Assembly (NCBI GenBank): GCA_023052935.1
Contig: CM041295.1
Location: 160,380,366-160,444,365 of the forward strand
Reading direction: 5' to 3'
From: Piezodorus guildinii
Taxonomy: Eukaryota > Arthropoda > Insecta > Hemiptera > Pentatomidae
Length of the DNA: 64,000 bases
In this document: positions 33,389-45,400 of the stretch, one piece after another
Numbering within the stretch: the first letter of the stretch is position 1
Layout: the number at the start of each line of letters is the position of its first letter
Position numbers and translations under genes: made by a program
The notes under the pieces: generated by a model
What the model saw: only the letters and a program-made list of their open reading frames with translations
Told to the model about the DNA's origin: nothing
The model's database searches: none

Positions 33389-34135
33389 TTGGGTTGTTTC
33401 ACATGGAATGTCCGTTTTTATAGTTTCTGAAATACATAAAGGATTTTCCAGGTCTCTGTTGTTTTCTTCCGAATGTTTACATATTTAAAGTAAACAGTTA
33501 CTAATCCTCTACCTTTTTATTATAAACATTAGCTTCCCAATCAATTATATGGGATACCGACTAGGAAAACTTGCCCCGAGGAAGACCTCCGTCCGTAATA
33601 GACAACGATGTCCTCAAACATACAGTAGAAGGAAACCCCTACCAAACAGTTAAAGGACTCTCAACACAACTAAATGCAAGTGCATCTACCGTTTCCAGAC
33701 ATTTAAAGTGTACTGGGAAAGTAAAAATGCTCGATACATGGGTACCTCATGATCTCACTGAGCGGCAGCAAGACCCCATGTTTCAAAACATACCGTTTAA
33801 AAATTGAAAGAACTTGGCTACGAAGTTCTTCCGCACCCACCATATACTCCCGACTTGTCTCCAACAGATTACCTCCTGTTCAGGAATCTAGACAACTTCT
33901 TCAAAGGAAAACTTTGCGAAAATGATGATCAAGTGAAAAGTGCGTGTTCAGATTTTGTTTGACTTCAAAGCTCCGAGTTTTTTTCAGTTTGGGGATAAAA
34001 AATTTGGTGACACGTTGGGAAAAATGTGTAGAAAAAGAAGGTATATACTTCGAATAAAATTATCTTGTTTTCATATCGTATTTTTAATAAAAATCCTTTA
34101 CCTTAGAAACGGACATTTCATGTGACACAACCCAA
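33389..34135 (+). mobile_element. mariner element, internally deleted copy 2 (747 bp)
   Basis: TIRs begin TTGGGTTGTTTCACATGGAAT on the left and mirror on the right, with TA at 33387-33388 and 34136-34137. The plus-strand frame at 33571 reads MPRGRPPSVIDNDVLKHTVEG, ASASTVSRHLKCTGKVKMLDT, WVPHDLTERQQ. Then comes the deletion joint and, in a shifted frame, the RPHVSKH region and PPYSPDLSPTDYLLF-like third acidic site. Both earlier catalytic aspartates are missing. This copy also lacks about 200 bp of the N-terminal helix-turn-helix that copies 1, 3 and 4 retain, so it carries two nested deletions. Confidence 0.9.
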
Positions 34136-34137
34136 TA

Positions 34138-34518
34138 TATTGTTTCCATTGAATCATTTATTTTAAATCAAGGAATATGTCTTTTCATTTCACCTCTTTA
34201 CGCAACTATGCAGAATCAGATAATGCCATTGTGGGATTCCAATCAAATTTTTCCTATTCGAGTTTTATTAGAATAAGGATCTGTAACGTGTAATATTTTA
34301 TATTTCTTTCAATAATTAATAATATTTTCTTTTCATTTATATTACTTTAGGAGGCTCCATTTTATTTTTTATATCTACAAATGAATTCACCAACCTACCT
34401 AGTGCTACCAGCCTAAACTTTATAATGAAAAACATTGTATATATGAATAGATAGAATAAGCATAACAGATAAATCATGGATAAATGTGATTTAATTTAAT
34501 AATGACAATTTATCAACA
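34138..34518. other. AT-rich spacer
   Basis: Nothing recognised. Confidence 0.4.
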
Positions 34519-34846
34519 AAAAAAAAAAAAAAAAAAAAAAAAACCTGTACCTCTACAACCCATGAAGGGTTTTGGGCTCAGTACAGATAGAATTCCGTAC
34601 TGTTTTTAGGCCAACGGCAGTACAATGAGGTGATATAGCCTTGGTCACGCTCAACTAACAGGCTTTTTCCCGATTTGACTACCCATTTTAAAGAAGCTGG
34701 GTCTGCTCCTGGAGGGCCTCCATACGCTAGGGTCGCCCCTCGGCTAATTCAACAGAATAAATTATGTGTCATAGCCGGGATTCGAACCCAGGATCCGGAA
34801 AACAGTAGGATAGCGCTCTAACCACTAGATCACCCCGCTCTCTCAA
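34519..34846 (-). mobile_element. tRNA-derived SINE
   Basis: On the minus strand the element starts near 34846 with a tRNA-like head. The A box is TGATCTAGTGGTTAGAGCG (34814-34832) and the B box is GGTTCGAATCC (34778-34788), so it is built as an internal RNA polymerase III promoter. The acceptor stem does not pair, so it is not a tRNA gene. About 200 bp of body follows, with GAGGCCCTCCAGGAGCAGACC and CCCTTCATGGGTTGTAGAGG. On the minus strand it ends in about 25 T residues, unlike the usual A-rich tail. Clear target duplications were not found. Confidence 0.82.
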
Positions 34847-34889
34847 AAACATGAAACGTTGATAAAATGTAATTGAACTTGAAAAGATT

Positions 34890-36785
34890 TTTTTTTAAAT
34901 ATTTATTTATTGAAAGTTACAACTGTAATTTATATTACAAGTAAATCTGCTAAAAGAAAAATCACATGAGACAGACTTGTTGAGGAGCAACCCAATGGAA
35001 GCACTCCAGTAACTATTTTAAACAAGAAGGTCTCGATGCCATCTTCTTTTCAGACGCCTCGGAGGATTATCAGGAATCGAAGAGGAAGCAAGGGTTGAAA
35101 CTAGTGGGTATCAAGTTCGGGCCAAATCAGCAACATATGGAACATTTAGGTCTTTATGGATGATTTTATTTGTGACAAAATAAGGAGCGTTGAGGATTTT
35201 ACGAATGATTTTGGATTGTAAGGATTGGATACGGGAAGAATTCGATGGTTTAGTAGAGCCCCAAAGGCCTTATGATGGTCATATAGATGAGCCTTTTGTA
35301 GTTAAGTGGAAGGTTTGAGCGTCTGTCTAGTAAGTGTTAAGTAATCGAAAGCGGCGAGCAGTTTCTTCTCGTTTCAGTCTTGTGTGTGGATTTCATGTGA
35401 GACGTTTGTCAAGGAGCAGTCCTAGGTAGCGGATCTGTTCAACAGGGACAAGTGAAATATTATTAAAGGATACTGTGGGACAGCATGTTATTGGCTTAAG
35501 ACGAAGGGTAAAGGTTATTTGATGGGATTTGTTGGAGTTTATTTTAATTCTCCAATTCTGACACTATATCTCAAGGTCTCTGATGTGGGATTAAAGGGTT
35601 TGAGAGGCAACAGTTGGATCGTTATTGACTGATAACACACAAGTGTCATCAGCATAAGTGGAAAGGAAAGTGTTAGGATTAGTTGGGATATCAGCTGTAT
35701 ATACTGTGTATATAATGGGTCCTAGGATACTGCCATGAGGAACACCAGCGGACTGAGTAAAAAGAGATGAGTAGGACCCATTGTGATTTATTTTGAAGGA
35801 TCTGTAAGTGAGGTAGGACTGGATGATAAGGAAATATGTTGGAGGGAGGAATTTTCGCAGTTTGTTTACAGCAGTCCTGGATGCCAGACTCTGTCAAATA
35901 CTCCAGAAAGGCTCCCGTGCAGTACAATCCGCGCTCCAAAGCAGAGGATACTACATCCACCACACCATGGCACTGCTGGATTGTTGAATGGGATGTTCGG
36001 AAGCCAAACGGATGACTGGGGATAATATTATTGGAATCAAGGATAGGATATATACGTTTCAGAAGGAGTTTTTCAAGGATTTTCCCATGATACATAAAAG
36101 AGAGATGGGGCGCTAAGTGGACGAATATTCAGGCGGCTTTTGGGTTTATGGATCATTTTGGTTATTGATGGTTTCCAGTGGTTGGGAAAATATGTTGTGC
36201 GAAGTACAGCATTATAAATATAGGTAAGAAATAGGATGGCTTTTCGAGGAAGAAGTTTTAAAGTTTGGGATGTGATTAGATCGGGCCCAGGAGCTTTGCG
36301 GGAAGGGAGACTGTGAATAATACTGAAAATTTCTGAGGGATGAAAAGCTTCAGGTGGAAGGGAAATTTGGAGAGGAATAGTTAGTTCTGCTTCAATACAT
36401 TCAAGGTGAACGGGATTAAGGATATCAGGGTGAGGAATAAAAGTTTTAAGAAGTTGTTGACCAAAAAGCTGGGCTTTTTCCTCGTCGGTTCTTGTCCATC
36501 TTTGGGATTCGGTAGGGAGTGGATAGTTGCAGTCTTTGAACTTGAGCAGCTTCTTAGTGGTCGTCCATAGTGATTTGTCAGTAGATTTTCTGTAAAATTA
36601 ATTAAATTTTGAATTTCTGATTTTAATTTGTTAGTAAGTTTCGTATAATAGGTTTTTTTCGGATGGGTATCTAGTCCTATGCCACCTTACCCTTGCTCGA
36701 CGTTTTTCCCTCAATAAGATGCAAAGGTGAGGTGGCAACTTAGTCTGCTGTGAATTGATAGTTGTCCTGTTTGAGGTGTTATATT
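34890..36785 (-). pseudogene. Jockey-like LINE ORF2, RT to 3' end
   Basis: Going down the minus strand: a pre-RT linker (LPPHLCILLREKRRARVRWH, then LPSRKAPGPDLITSQTLKLLP), YNAVLRTTYFPNHWK, and FGFRTSHSTIQQCHGVVDVV. Next come YRSFKINHNGSYSS, SAGVPHGSILGPIIYTVYTAD, and the active site TYADDTCVLS. Then RYLGLLLDKRLT, LWGSTKPSNSSRIQSLQSKI, YFVTNKIIHKDLNVPYVADL and PPRRLKRRWHRDLLV. The tail is TTGTAACTTTCAATAAATAAA near 34910. Several stops and frameshifts break it, and the region around the first catalytic aspartate is rearranged. The endonuclease domain is missing, so this copy is 5'-truncated. It belongs with the other Jockey-like pieces in the window. Confidence 0.85.
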
Positions 36786-36789
36786 TTAT

Positions 36790-38830
36790 AAAATGAAATG
36801 AAAAGTAATTTTATTCTGGGACGAGTAGTCCCCTAAGAATAACAAGAAAGGTACAATATAAATAATAATTGTCTGGTCGTTTAAGACTTCAGTTTAACAA
36901 TAAAAGACAGGTTCTGTGACAATGAATAGTTATCATCTATAGCTTTTAAATATTACATATGTTGGGACGATTGATGCGTTAGGAGATGGAAAAATAGCTG
37001 GTGTTTAAAAGTGGATAATGATAAGGATTTACGAATGGATACAGGCAAGGAATTCTAAAATAGGGTAGCACGAATAATAAAGGATGTTTTTAAGGAAGCA
37101 GATCTGTGAGAAGGTATATACAGGTTTATAGGTTGGGATCTAGTGTTTACTGGATGGATAGAGGAACAAGTGGTAAGCATATCAAGAATATAAGGAGGTT
37201 TTTTTGTATGGAAAAATCGGAAGAGACAGACACCAAGGAGGTACTGCCGACGAAAAGAGGGATAGAGCCAATTCAACTCGGTATACCTTCTAGAAACATG
37301 GGAGCGCCTGGGGATTCCACATGTGAATCTAATAAAACAATTCATAAGTCTTTTGAGTCTCATTTCGAATTTCTCAGACAGTCCGCCATGTACGAGGCAA
37401 CCGTAGTCAAACTGGGGGAAAATGAGCGAAGAGACGAGTAGCATACGGGTTTTAGGTGGGATAGAGTCACGAAATCTTAGAAATTGTTTTAGGATAGCGA
37501 TGGATTTTCGGGTGATTTGAGAAATATGATTACTCCAAGATAGGTTCTGATCAATAATAACTCCAAGATTTCTTACAGAGGTGTGGAAGTGGATAGGCAT
37601 GCTATTGAGGTAAAGGAGTGGATAATATAGAAGCGAATTTACAAGGTTCATGGAACCGATGAGAATGGCTTTGGTTTTTCTAGCATTCAACTTCAAATCA
37701 TTTGTCGTAGCCCATGCATTGATGTTGTCAATATCTTGTTGTAGTTTTTGGATTGCCTTTAGCATTTCGGAAGGATGGAAAGAAAGATAGATTTGCAGAT
37801 CATCTGCATATAGGTGGTATTGTGAGTGGCGGATGCAGTCAGGGAGATCATTAATATAGATGGAAAAAAGAGTCGGTGAGAGTGAAGATCCCTGAGGAAC
37901 ACCACGTGTTAAGGTGATGGAGGAAGAAGAAGGTTCATTTGGTATGATGACAGTTTGAGATCGAAAGGATAAAAAAGAAACAAACCACTTTAGAACGCTA
38001 TTTGATATTTGAAGGTTTTGGAGTTTGGAAAGAAGGATGTTATGATTAACTGAATCAAATGCTTTTGAGAAATCGAAGAGGATCAAAATAGTGATTTTTT
38101 GTTGGTATATTGAGGATTGTAGGTCTTGAGTAATTTTTAACAATGCAGATTGAGTAGAATATTGGGATCGGAAACCGGACTGTAAAGGATTTAGAAGGTT
38201 TTTTTCCTCAAGAAAGTTGAGCTGTGAGTGAACAATTCTTTCAAGAGGTTTGGATAGATTGGATAGTATGGAGATAGGTGTGAAATCGGAAAATGCAGCG
38301 GGATGAGGAACTTTATTCAGTGGACGTACGATGACTTTTTTCCAGGCTGTTGGGATTAAATTCGCTATTTCTTTGCTAAATTTTAAGAAATTTTCTATTT
38401 TCGATACGTAAACGGGTCGTGGCTCGGGATCGGTAAAATCCTGTGGCGCCTGAATCGGATTTGGTTTATTTAGCGTGGTAGTTGGGTTATTGCTTGCTGA
38501 GGTACTTGGTTTAGATATGTCTGATGTAATGGCTGCAGTAGATTGGCTGCGAGTGATAGGTTGAGATTTATTTTGAGGTGGCATATTAGTTTTTGACGAT
38601 TTGTTTTTTTTTTCTTGTTCGGTGAATTGCTGGCTGAATTCGGGGCAGAATGGCAATTTCTTTTTTTTAGAGTACGTCGTTTTAAATATTGGGAGTCGGT
38701 TTCCCTTATTTCCGAAAATTGTGTCTCTTCCTCAGTCTCGTCATTTGAGGTTTGCTCTAAATCCATATTTAATAATTACAAAAATTAGAGTCAGTAATAA
38801 TGTAATATCAGTTTGAAAAAAAAAAAGAAA
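36790..38830 (-). mobile_element. CR1-like LINE with internal deletion
   Basis: The 3' end lies at about 36795-36850 (ATTTTATTCTGGGACGAGTAG, a sequence repeated at 430-475). The coding part is 37055-38766 and the 5' end is near 38830, next to A-rich sequence. A full CR1 would be 4-5 kb; this copy has lost most of ORF1 and the endonuclease. It abuts the Jockey-like element at 36785. Confidence 0.82.
37055..38766 (-). pseudogene. CR1-like ORF1-reverse transcriptase fusion
   Basis: The 5' part starts at 38766 (MDLEQTSNDETEEETQ) and shifts by one base near the T-run at about 38658. It then continues as a 533-codon frame to 37055. Residues 1-95 of that frame are Ser/Thr/Pro-rich and end PEPRPVYVSKIENFLKF, typical of the LINE ORF1 (gag-like) boundary. 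From about residue 100 the sequence is reverse transcriptase: IPTAWKKVIVRPLNKVPHP, FTPISILSNLSKPLERIV, FDFSKAFDSVNHN (194-206), GVPQGSSLSP (252-261), YADD (283-286). Thumb and C-terminus follow. The join is in frame, and the endonuclease and middle of ORF1 are gone. The frame ends at a TAG that replaces the conserved tryptophan of the WNSLP motif; similar sequence continues past it. It is probably not functional in retrotransposition, but about 500 codons remain open. Confidence 0.87.
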
Positions 38831-39655
38831 AAAAATATATATGACCTATATATTAAAAAAAATGAATTATTCCTTAAAAATTAAATTATTTACATAAATA
38901 TATACAATGAAATAAAAAGAACATTTTAGGAAGAAAAAAAAATTATAACAGGAAAAAAGAGAAAAAAAAAAAAAACTTCTATAGTCTATATACAAACTGA
39001 GGACGGCTGGAAGCAGGTAGGTTGCCAGGCTGGCCGTGATGTTGGAGATAAGAGCCAGAGGATTAAGTGCCTCGTGGCAGCCTTGACTCAGTACCACCTC
39101 GTAATTTAGCTAGTTATAAATTAAAACACACTTACCTCAGTGTTCGACGTCGTTATAATGTCCAAAAGTTCTTAATATCACCTTTTACAAAGACTGAAAA
39201 CTGTTCATAACGATTCACAATAATTATAGAGTTACAATGATAGAGCGATATGATTTCAGTATTTCACTGTCGGCCATGGCGTTGAAAAGAATAAGTTATA
39301 TTATGGAAGTTGGTGAATGTTTTTGTGAATATGAAATAATATTTTCTTGCCAACTGCACTTTGCGTTACGAAAAACAGATAATACCAAATGGATAAAACA
39401 GTGCTCTTTTAAAGATTAATGCGCTTCAATATACATGTCTGGCCGAGAGACCAAAAAATGAAATTTTATTCAAAACGTGTAAATAAAATAAAAATATAAA
39501 ATACTTATTTATATAAATATATACAAACTATATGGAATATAACAAAACCAAAAAATTCTTCTTTAAAACGATGGAGCTGAACAATTTTCTAATAAATAAA
39601 ATAAATGAATTATTCCATAACTCTAGGATTTCGGTAAAATAAAGAATTTTATCTT
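38831..39655. other. AT-rich DNA with possible CR1 leader
   Basis: A GC-richer block at 38995-39110 (GAGGACGGCTGGAAGCAGGT) could be part of the CR1 5' leader. The rest shows nothing. Confidence 0.35.
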
Positions 39656-39659
39656 ACAT

Positions 39660-39868
39660 TGAATGTAGGATAATGGATTTACAATTTTACATTTAGTGTG
39701 CGTCTATTTGAGATGTCAAAAGATGTTGGAAAAGATGGGATTTGAATGAGAGAAGGTAAGAAGTATGGCGAATATGATTAGGTAGGGAATTCCAGAGGGC
39801 TGCAGAGCGGTTATCAAAAGATTTAGTTACATAGGTAGAAATAGTAAAGGTCAGAATTGCGTGATCAA
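39660..39868 (-). pseudogene. CR1-like C-terminus, 3' part (left of mariner insertion)
   Basis: Plus-strand text TAGGGAATTCCAGAGGGCTGC matches the CR1 copies at 18555 and 37045, where it encodes the W-N-S-L/I-P segment on the minus strand. The sequence is cut at 39868 by the mariner copy and continues at 40788. Confidence 0.68.
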
Positions 39869-40787
39869 TTGGGTTGTGTCACATGAAATATCCGTTTTCA
39901 AGGTAAAGGATTTTTATTAAAAATACGATATAAAAACAAGATAAATTTATTCGAAGTATATACCTTCTTTTTCTACACATTTTCCTCAACGTGCCACCAA
40001 CTTTTTTATCCCTGAACTGAAAAACTCTGAGCTTTGAAGTGAAACAAAATCTGAAAACACACTTTTCACTTGATCATCATTTTCAAAAAGTTTTCCTTTA
40101 ACGAAGTTGTCTAAATTCCTGAACAGGTGGTAATCTGATGGAGACAAGTCGGGAGAATATTGTGGGTGCGGAAGAACTTCGTAGCCCAGTTCTTTCTATT
40201 TTTACACGGTATGTTTTGGAACATGGGGTCTTGCTGTCGCTCAGTGAGATCATGAGGTACCCATGTATCGAGCTTTTTAACTTTCCCAATACACTTTAAA
40301 TGTCTGGAAACGGTAGATGCACTTGCATTTAATTGTGCTGAGAGTTCTTTAACTGTTTGGTAGGGGTTTCCTTCTACAGTATGTTTGAGGACATCGTTGT
40401 TTATTACGGATGGAGGTCTTCCTCGGGGCATGTTTTCCTAGTCGGTATCCCCAGCTGAAAAGTTAGGAAACCAACAACGAATGGTAAGTTCATTAACACT
40501 CCCTTCCCCAAACGCCTTGCAAATATTTCTAGCGGCCTCAGCTGCTGAATGGCCGAGTTTAAACTCGTACAAAAATATTACCCGAAAATTGCGTGTTGTT
40601 CATATTTGGAGGTATTGATATAAGTGGGTTATTGATTGGGAAGCTAATGTTTATAATAAAAAGGTAGAGGATTAGTAGCTGTTTACTTTAAATATGTAAC
40701 CATTCGGAAGAAAACAACAGAGACCTGCAAAATTCTTCATGTATTTCAGAAACTATAAAAACGGACATTTCATGTGAAACAACCCAA
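39869..40787 (-). mobile_element. mariner element, internally deleted copy 3 (919 bp)
   Basis: Ends TTGGGTTGTGTCACATGAAAT and its inverted counterpart near 40760-40787. TA follows on the right; the left flank is AA, so one side of the duplication has mutated. The minus-strand frame at 40431 reads MPRGRPPSVINNDVLKHTVEG, then LSAQLNASASTVSRHLKCIG and WVPHDLTERQQ. After that it has the same joint to the RPHVSKH region as copies 2 and 4. An upstream N-terminal helix-turn-helix region survives near 40470-40620 with mutations. It interrupts a CR1-like fragment. Confidence 0.9.
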
Positions 40788-41085
40788 TAGTTTCAAGTAA
40801 GTGAATCGAGGATTTGAATTGAAGGATAATGTGAATGGATAGAGGATGTTGGGATTAAATGACTTGGTAGAGGTATGTCCCTAGGAAATATTGTCTACGT
40901 GTGGAAGGTAGGAGCCACTTCAATTGGCTGTATAAGTGGGTCACTGGAGACTTCTTCGAGGTACCGAACATGAATCTTATAAACATATTCATAATCCGCT
41001 TGAGTCTCTCATTTAGTACAGTCGAGAGACCGCCATATACCACATAGCAATAATCTAAGTGGGTAAAAATAAATATATATATTTT
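40788..41085 (-). pseudogene. CR1-like C-terminus, 5' part (right of mariner insertion)
   Basis: The minus strand from 41043 reads MVYGGLSTVLNERLKRIMNMF, then IRFMFGTSKKSPVTHLYSQLK and RRQYFLGTYLYQVI. This is the same thumb-to-C-terminus order as in the copies at 1-425 and 37.1-37.5 kb. It joins logically to 39660-39868 across the mariner insertion. Confidence 0.8.
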
Positions 41086-41925
41086 TTTTTAGAGAAAATG
41101 CCAAAAGATGACGTTTCCGGTTCCAATAAGATAGGTAATTGTATTTTATCGATCTATAAATGAAGGAAAGACCTAAAGACGTTTAGTTTCCATTAAGGTG
41201 AGCCCGGAAGAGTTACAGCGGGTGCTTTGAGATATGACAAAGGGCAGACGCTAGACTGCCAAGGCTTGGCCACCGTCAGATAAGGAATTTGGCAGCGCCC
41301 TCGGAAGATAGCATCTCCACGGCTAACAACTCTTCCTCCTATTGCTACGGCTCCTCCCCCCCTCCTTCCCCCCGCTCCAAATCCTCTCCAAGCCAACCAA
41401 CTTACACCGGACTATACCTTGCTTCGCACAATTTCTTGTAACCTACTATCAAAATCTGATAAAGTCACTGATGACAAAGTATTACCAGCGTCGTAACTTT
41501 TAGATATATAATAAATTATTTTATCCAGTTTTATACGAAACGCGTGTAACGATAGTAAATAGTTTTACAATTTAAAGGATATTTTACAAATGTTAGTATC
41601 CATTAGATGAATACAATGCTGACGATTCAAATTCCTAAATGCTCCTTTCTTTCTTACTAATAAAATCATCCTTGAACACCTAAATATCCCATTATTTGCA
41701 GACATATACCTGGCGCCGGAAAAGACGTTTGCTTCGGGATCAGCGAGTTAACGGAGAGGGACGTATAAGTAAGTCGAACGTGAACAATAAATATGATCCA
41801 CATATAAAGGAACGAAACAGGTATATAATTCATTGTTATTTCTTTTATTTAAGGTTAAATATATATATATTTATATATATTTATTTATTATTTATATATA
41901 TTTATATATTTATTTTTATTATATA

Positions 41926-41937
<12 letters not shown>
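41086..41937. other. no recognised gene
   Basis: Includes a GC-richer stretch at 41190-41400 whose minus-strand 67-codon frame is Gly/Arg-rich and without recognised motif. ATTTATT-rich sequence leads into the (AT)n tract. Confidence 0.4.

Positions 41938-41975
<38 letters not shown>
41938..41975. repeat. (AT)n target tract, left flank of Gypsy element
   Basis: An AT-dinucleotide run ending with TATA at 41972-41975. The same TATA follows the right LTR at 47342-47345, giving a 4-bp target duplication. Confidence 0.85.
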
Positions 41976-41976
<1 letters not shown>

Positions 41977-42156
41977 CTTATGCGTTGTCCGAAATATGAA
42001 TTAAAAAAAATAAAGAAAGGGGCATAAACAACACGCTTGATGGCTATTCAAACACTAACTTTATTTGGTCTTCTAATCCTCTATATATACATTTCTATTG
42101 TTTACAAGAGGTGGTTTGGAATTAAGGCTGATAGTCTACCTTATCAGTCCTTAACT
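41976..42156 (-). repeat. 3' LTR of Gypsy element
   Basis: 181 bp, on the minus strand starting AGTTAAGGACTGATAAGG and ending CGGACAACGCATAAGT. It differs from the other LTR at one site (AGTCC here, AGCCC at 47331-47335 on the plus strand). It contains a TATATATAG box and an AATAAA-containing stretch on the minus strand. AGTTA-type starts are known for gypsy-lineage LTRs. Confidence 0.93.
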
Positions 42157-42166
42157 CCCCCCCACC
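42157..42166 (-). other. polypurine tract of Gypsy element
   Basis: GGTGGGGGGG on the minus strand directly upstream of the 3' LTR, in the place where plus-strand priming occurs. About 260 bp of A-rich noncoding sequence (plus strand) lies between it and the pol stop. Confidence 0.8.
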
Positions 42167-42428
42167 AGTTTACGAACAATCCTCGTAAACTATATACAAA
42201 ACAAAAGTTATGGAAATCCTCCATGAGATAAAATATAACAATTTGACAAGACATACAAAAAAAAAAAAAAATGACAAAACTCAGTAATAAAATAACACCT
42301 GCAAAGAGAATACAATAAATAAAAAAGAACAACACTTCCTGCAACCTGAACACCGCATAAAAAAAAACTGACAACTTCACAATAACAAAAAAACAAAAAA
42401 TACAAAAAGCTGAGGACACTCCAGCGTC

Positions 42429-45400
42429 CTAGGATGCCTCCATCGGGGGAAGTTTCAATTGTTCTAGATGAACCGTACGCCGTTTCCTGGGTTCGCGCAC
42501 GCTCTCGACCGTGACCAAATTGTGTTCACGAATCACAACCACTCGGAAAGGGCCCTCATAACGCCGGAGTTCCTTCCCTCTGTTGGTCCCCACACGCCGG
42601 TAGACCACCGTACCGATTTTGACAGGTCCCATTAGATCCCGCACCCCAAGATTATGCCGCTCCACCCGGCGACGCTTTTCCCGCTCAATCCGATCGCGAA
42701 CCGTGACCCACAGCTTCTTAAGCGCGAGGCTATTGCTCACAATTCGCCCTTCACCATCCGCCGCACCGCGGCAATCACGCCGGCGACCCTGCAACCCGAA
42801 AAGGATTTCGTAAGGGGTAAATTCCGTGACCGAGTGGACGGAATGGTTATACGCGACGATGGCACGCTCCATAGCCACGTCCGGCTCCAACCCCTTCTCT
42901 AATTGAAACACCCGCAGGTGGTCACTCAACGTGCTGTGAAGGCGCTCGATACCTCCGCGACTTTTGGGATGACCCGGTGTGTTAAGATGCCATGTGACAC
43001 CCAAAACCTTCATCTCCCTCCGGACTTTGGCGTTGTCAAATTCGCGACCACTATCCGAAGAAACCTTCTCGGGGACGCCATAAAACTGAAACCAAATCCA
43101 CAGGGCCCGTAACACAGCCTCCGCCGTACGCTCCTGAACGGGATACGCCATCGCTACCTTGCTGAACAAATCCAAAACCGTGACCCACTTATAGTTTTTC
43201 CACGTAAAGGAATCGATTTGCAGATCAACCAGAGGCGCATCAGCGGTAGGGGTTTCCTCCTGGACGGCCCGAGGTGGATGACGATCATACTTGGCTCGCA
43301 GGCACACATCGCAATTCCCAATGGTCTCCTGAATGGTGCGCTTCATCCCCCGCCAATAGTAACGCCGCCGCAACGCACGCAACGTCTCGGTAAGGCCCCG
43401 GTGGTTCGTCTTCCCCTGATGATAAGCGAGCGTCACCTCCCTCTGCCGTTCCTCATCACGGATGGTCTCGACGAGCATGGAACAACGGACAAACGACCGG
43501 TCAACCCCGATACGCTCCGCCCGCCACAACCGGTGGATCCGACCCCATACTACGGCGTTGCCGACAAATAGGTGGTGGGTCCTGCCCGGCTTAGACGCGT
43601 CCGCCAGCGCCCTACAAATCTGGTCATCCCCGACGGATGGCTGAGACCAGACAGTGACGACCGAACACCCGCCGAAGCGTTGAAAATCAATCTTAAGGAG
43701 CCCCGACGTCCTCGTCTTCCAGATAATCTGGTGCCGCTTGTCGTTCACGATGTCGTCTATTTCCTCCATGTCCACAGGACGCCCCTCAGAAGAACGCTCG
43801 TCCTCCGACGACGCGGCCTCACCCGAAACTCCAGCCGTGCTAGACTGGGGTTCCTCCCCAGGAGTCCACTCCCTAAGAAACTGCCGAACATCGCGAGAAG
43901 ACTCGCCCCGTTCCTCCTCTACGGCGTTTACCATGAGCGCACGCGACAGCCAATCCGCGACAACGTTCTCCCTGCCCGGTTTGTATACAATCTCCATATT
44001 GTACTGCCCCAGGAGCTCTTTCCATCGTGTGACCCGTGCGGAAGATTCTTTCAGCCTCCCTACCCATTGGAGGGGACGATGGTCTGTATGGACTCGGAAC
44101 CGCCTCCCGAAGACGTACGGCCGGAAATGGTCAACAGCCCATACAATTCCGAGGAGTTCCCGCTCCAAGGCGCTATAGCGAGACTCCGCATCCGTAAGAC
44201 GCCGACTGGCGTATGCAACAGGTCGTTCCCCCCGGTCACTGTCCTGAGATAGCACTGCCCCAAGAGCGTATTCACTGGCGTCAGTCGTAATAGTGAACGG
44301 CCGTTCGAAGTCCGGAAACGCGAGCACCGGATCACGCTGTAAGTGTTCGATGCACCGGCGCACCTGGTCCGCAATATCGGGGGTCATCACGACTTTACAC
44401 CCTTTTCGCAGTAAATTATTAAGGGGCACAAGATACGTCGCCATAGCTGGAACAAAACGGCGATAATAATTCAAAGCGCCCATCAACCGCCTGATCCCCT
44501 TCACCTCGGTCGGGATGGCCATACGCTGTAAGGCCGCCACCTTCTGAGCATCCGGCTTCACGCCCTCCGCGGAGATCGTATGGCCCAAAAAACTAATTTC
44601 CTGCTGACCCAAGATCGACTTCTCAGGAGAAAGACGGAGACCAAACTCCCGCATTCGACTAAAGACATCCCGGAGATGCTGAACGTGGTCCCGTTCCGAC
44701 CGACTGAAGACCAAGAGGTCATCCATGTAGACCTGGCACACGGACTCGTCCAGACCCCGAAGAAATTCGTCCATCAACCGCTGGAAAGTGATAGGGGCAT
44801 TCTTTAGGCCAAACGGCATGCGGGTGAACTCATAATGGCCCCTCTCGAAGGTAAACGCGGTCTTGTGTCGGTCCCGAGGATGCATCCCGATCTGATGATA
44901 CCCCGCCTTCAGATCCAAAGTGCTAAAAATTTTTGCACCCCCCAACCGGTCCAAAATATCGTCGAAGCGCGGAAGAGGATATTTTTCGTCAACCGTATTC
45001 TCATTTAACTTACGGTAATCGATGACGACCCGATATTTTTCCGTTGTCTCGCCGGGGGCACACTTCTTCTTGACGGCCCATAACGGACTATTATACGGGG
45101 ACGTGCTGTCCACGATTATACCCTGCCGCCGTAAATCGTCTAGCTCTTCCCGAATATGCCTACGAAGCGCCTGAGGATACCGTCTTTCCTTGACATAAAC
45201 GACCCGATCCTGCTTAAGCGGAATTTCGTGCACAGTCCGACCCGTAACCCCAAGGATATCCCCTTCCTTAAAAAATATATCACTGAATTCTTCCAGGATA
45301 GACGTTTTCCAATTATCGACCTGATTCAGCGCCCCAATACGCGCCTCGCCGCCCGCAGCTACGTGAGTACAGGTATACTTTCTACCTCCAATTCTGATAG

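Noticed and set aside
34778..34846. tRNA gene on the minus strand
   Set aside because: A and B boxes are present but the acceptor stem does not pair and a SINE body follows.
41193..41396. Gly/Arg-rich 67-codon minus-strand frame
   Set aside because: Compositional; no motif and no context supporting a gene.
43572..44252. 226-codon plus-strand frame inside the Gypsy element
   Set aside because: It is the antisense shadow of pol; its length comes from the GC-rich composition and it has no domain.
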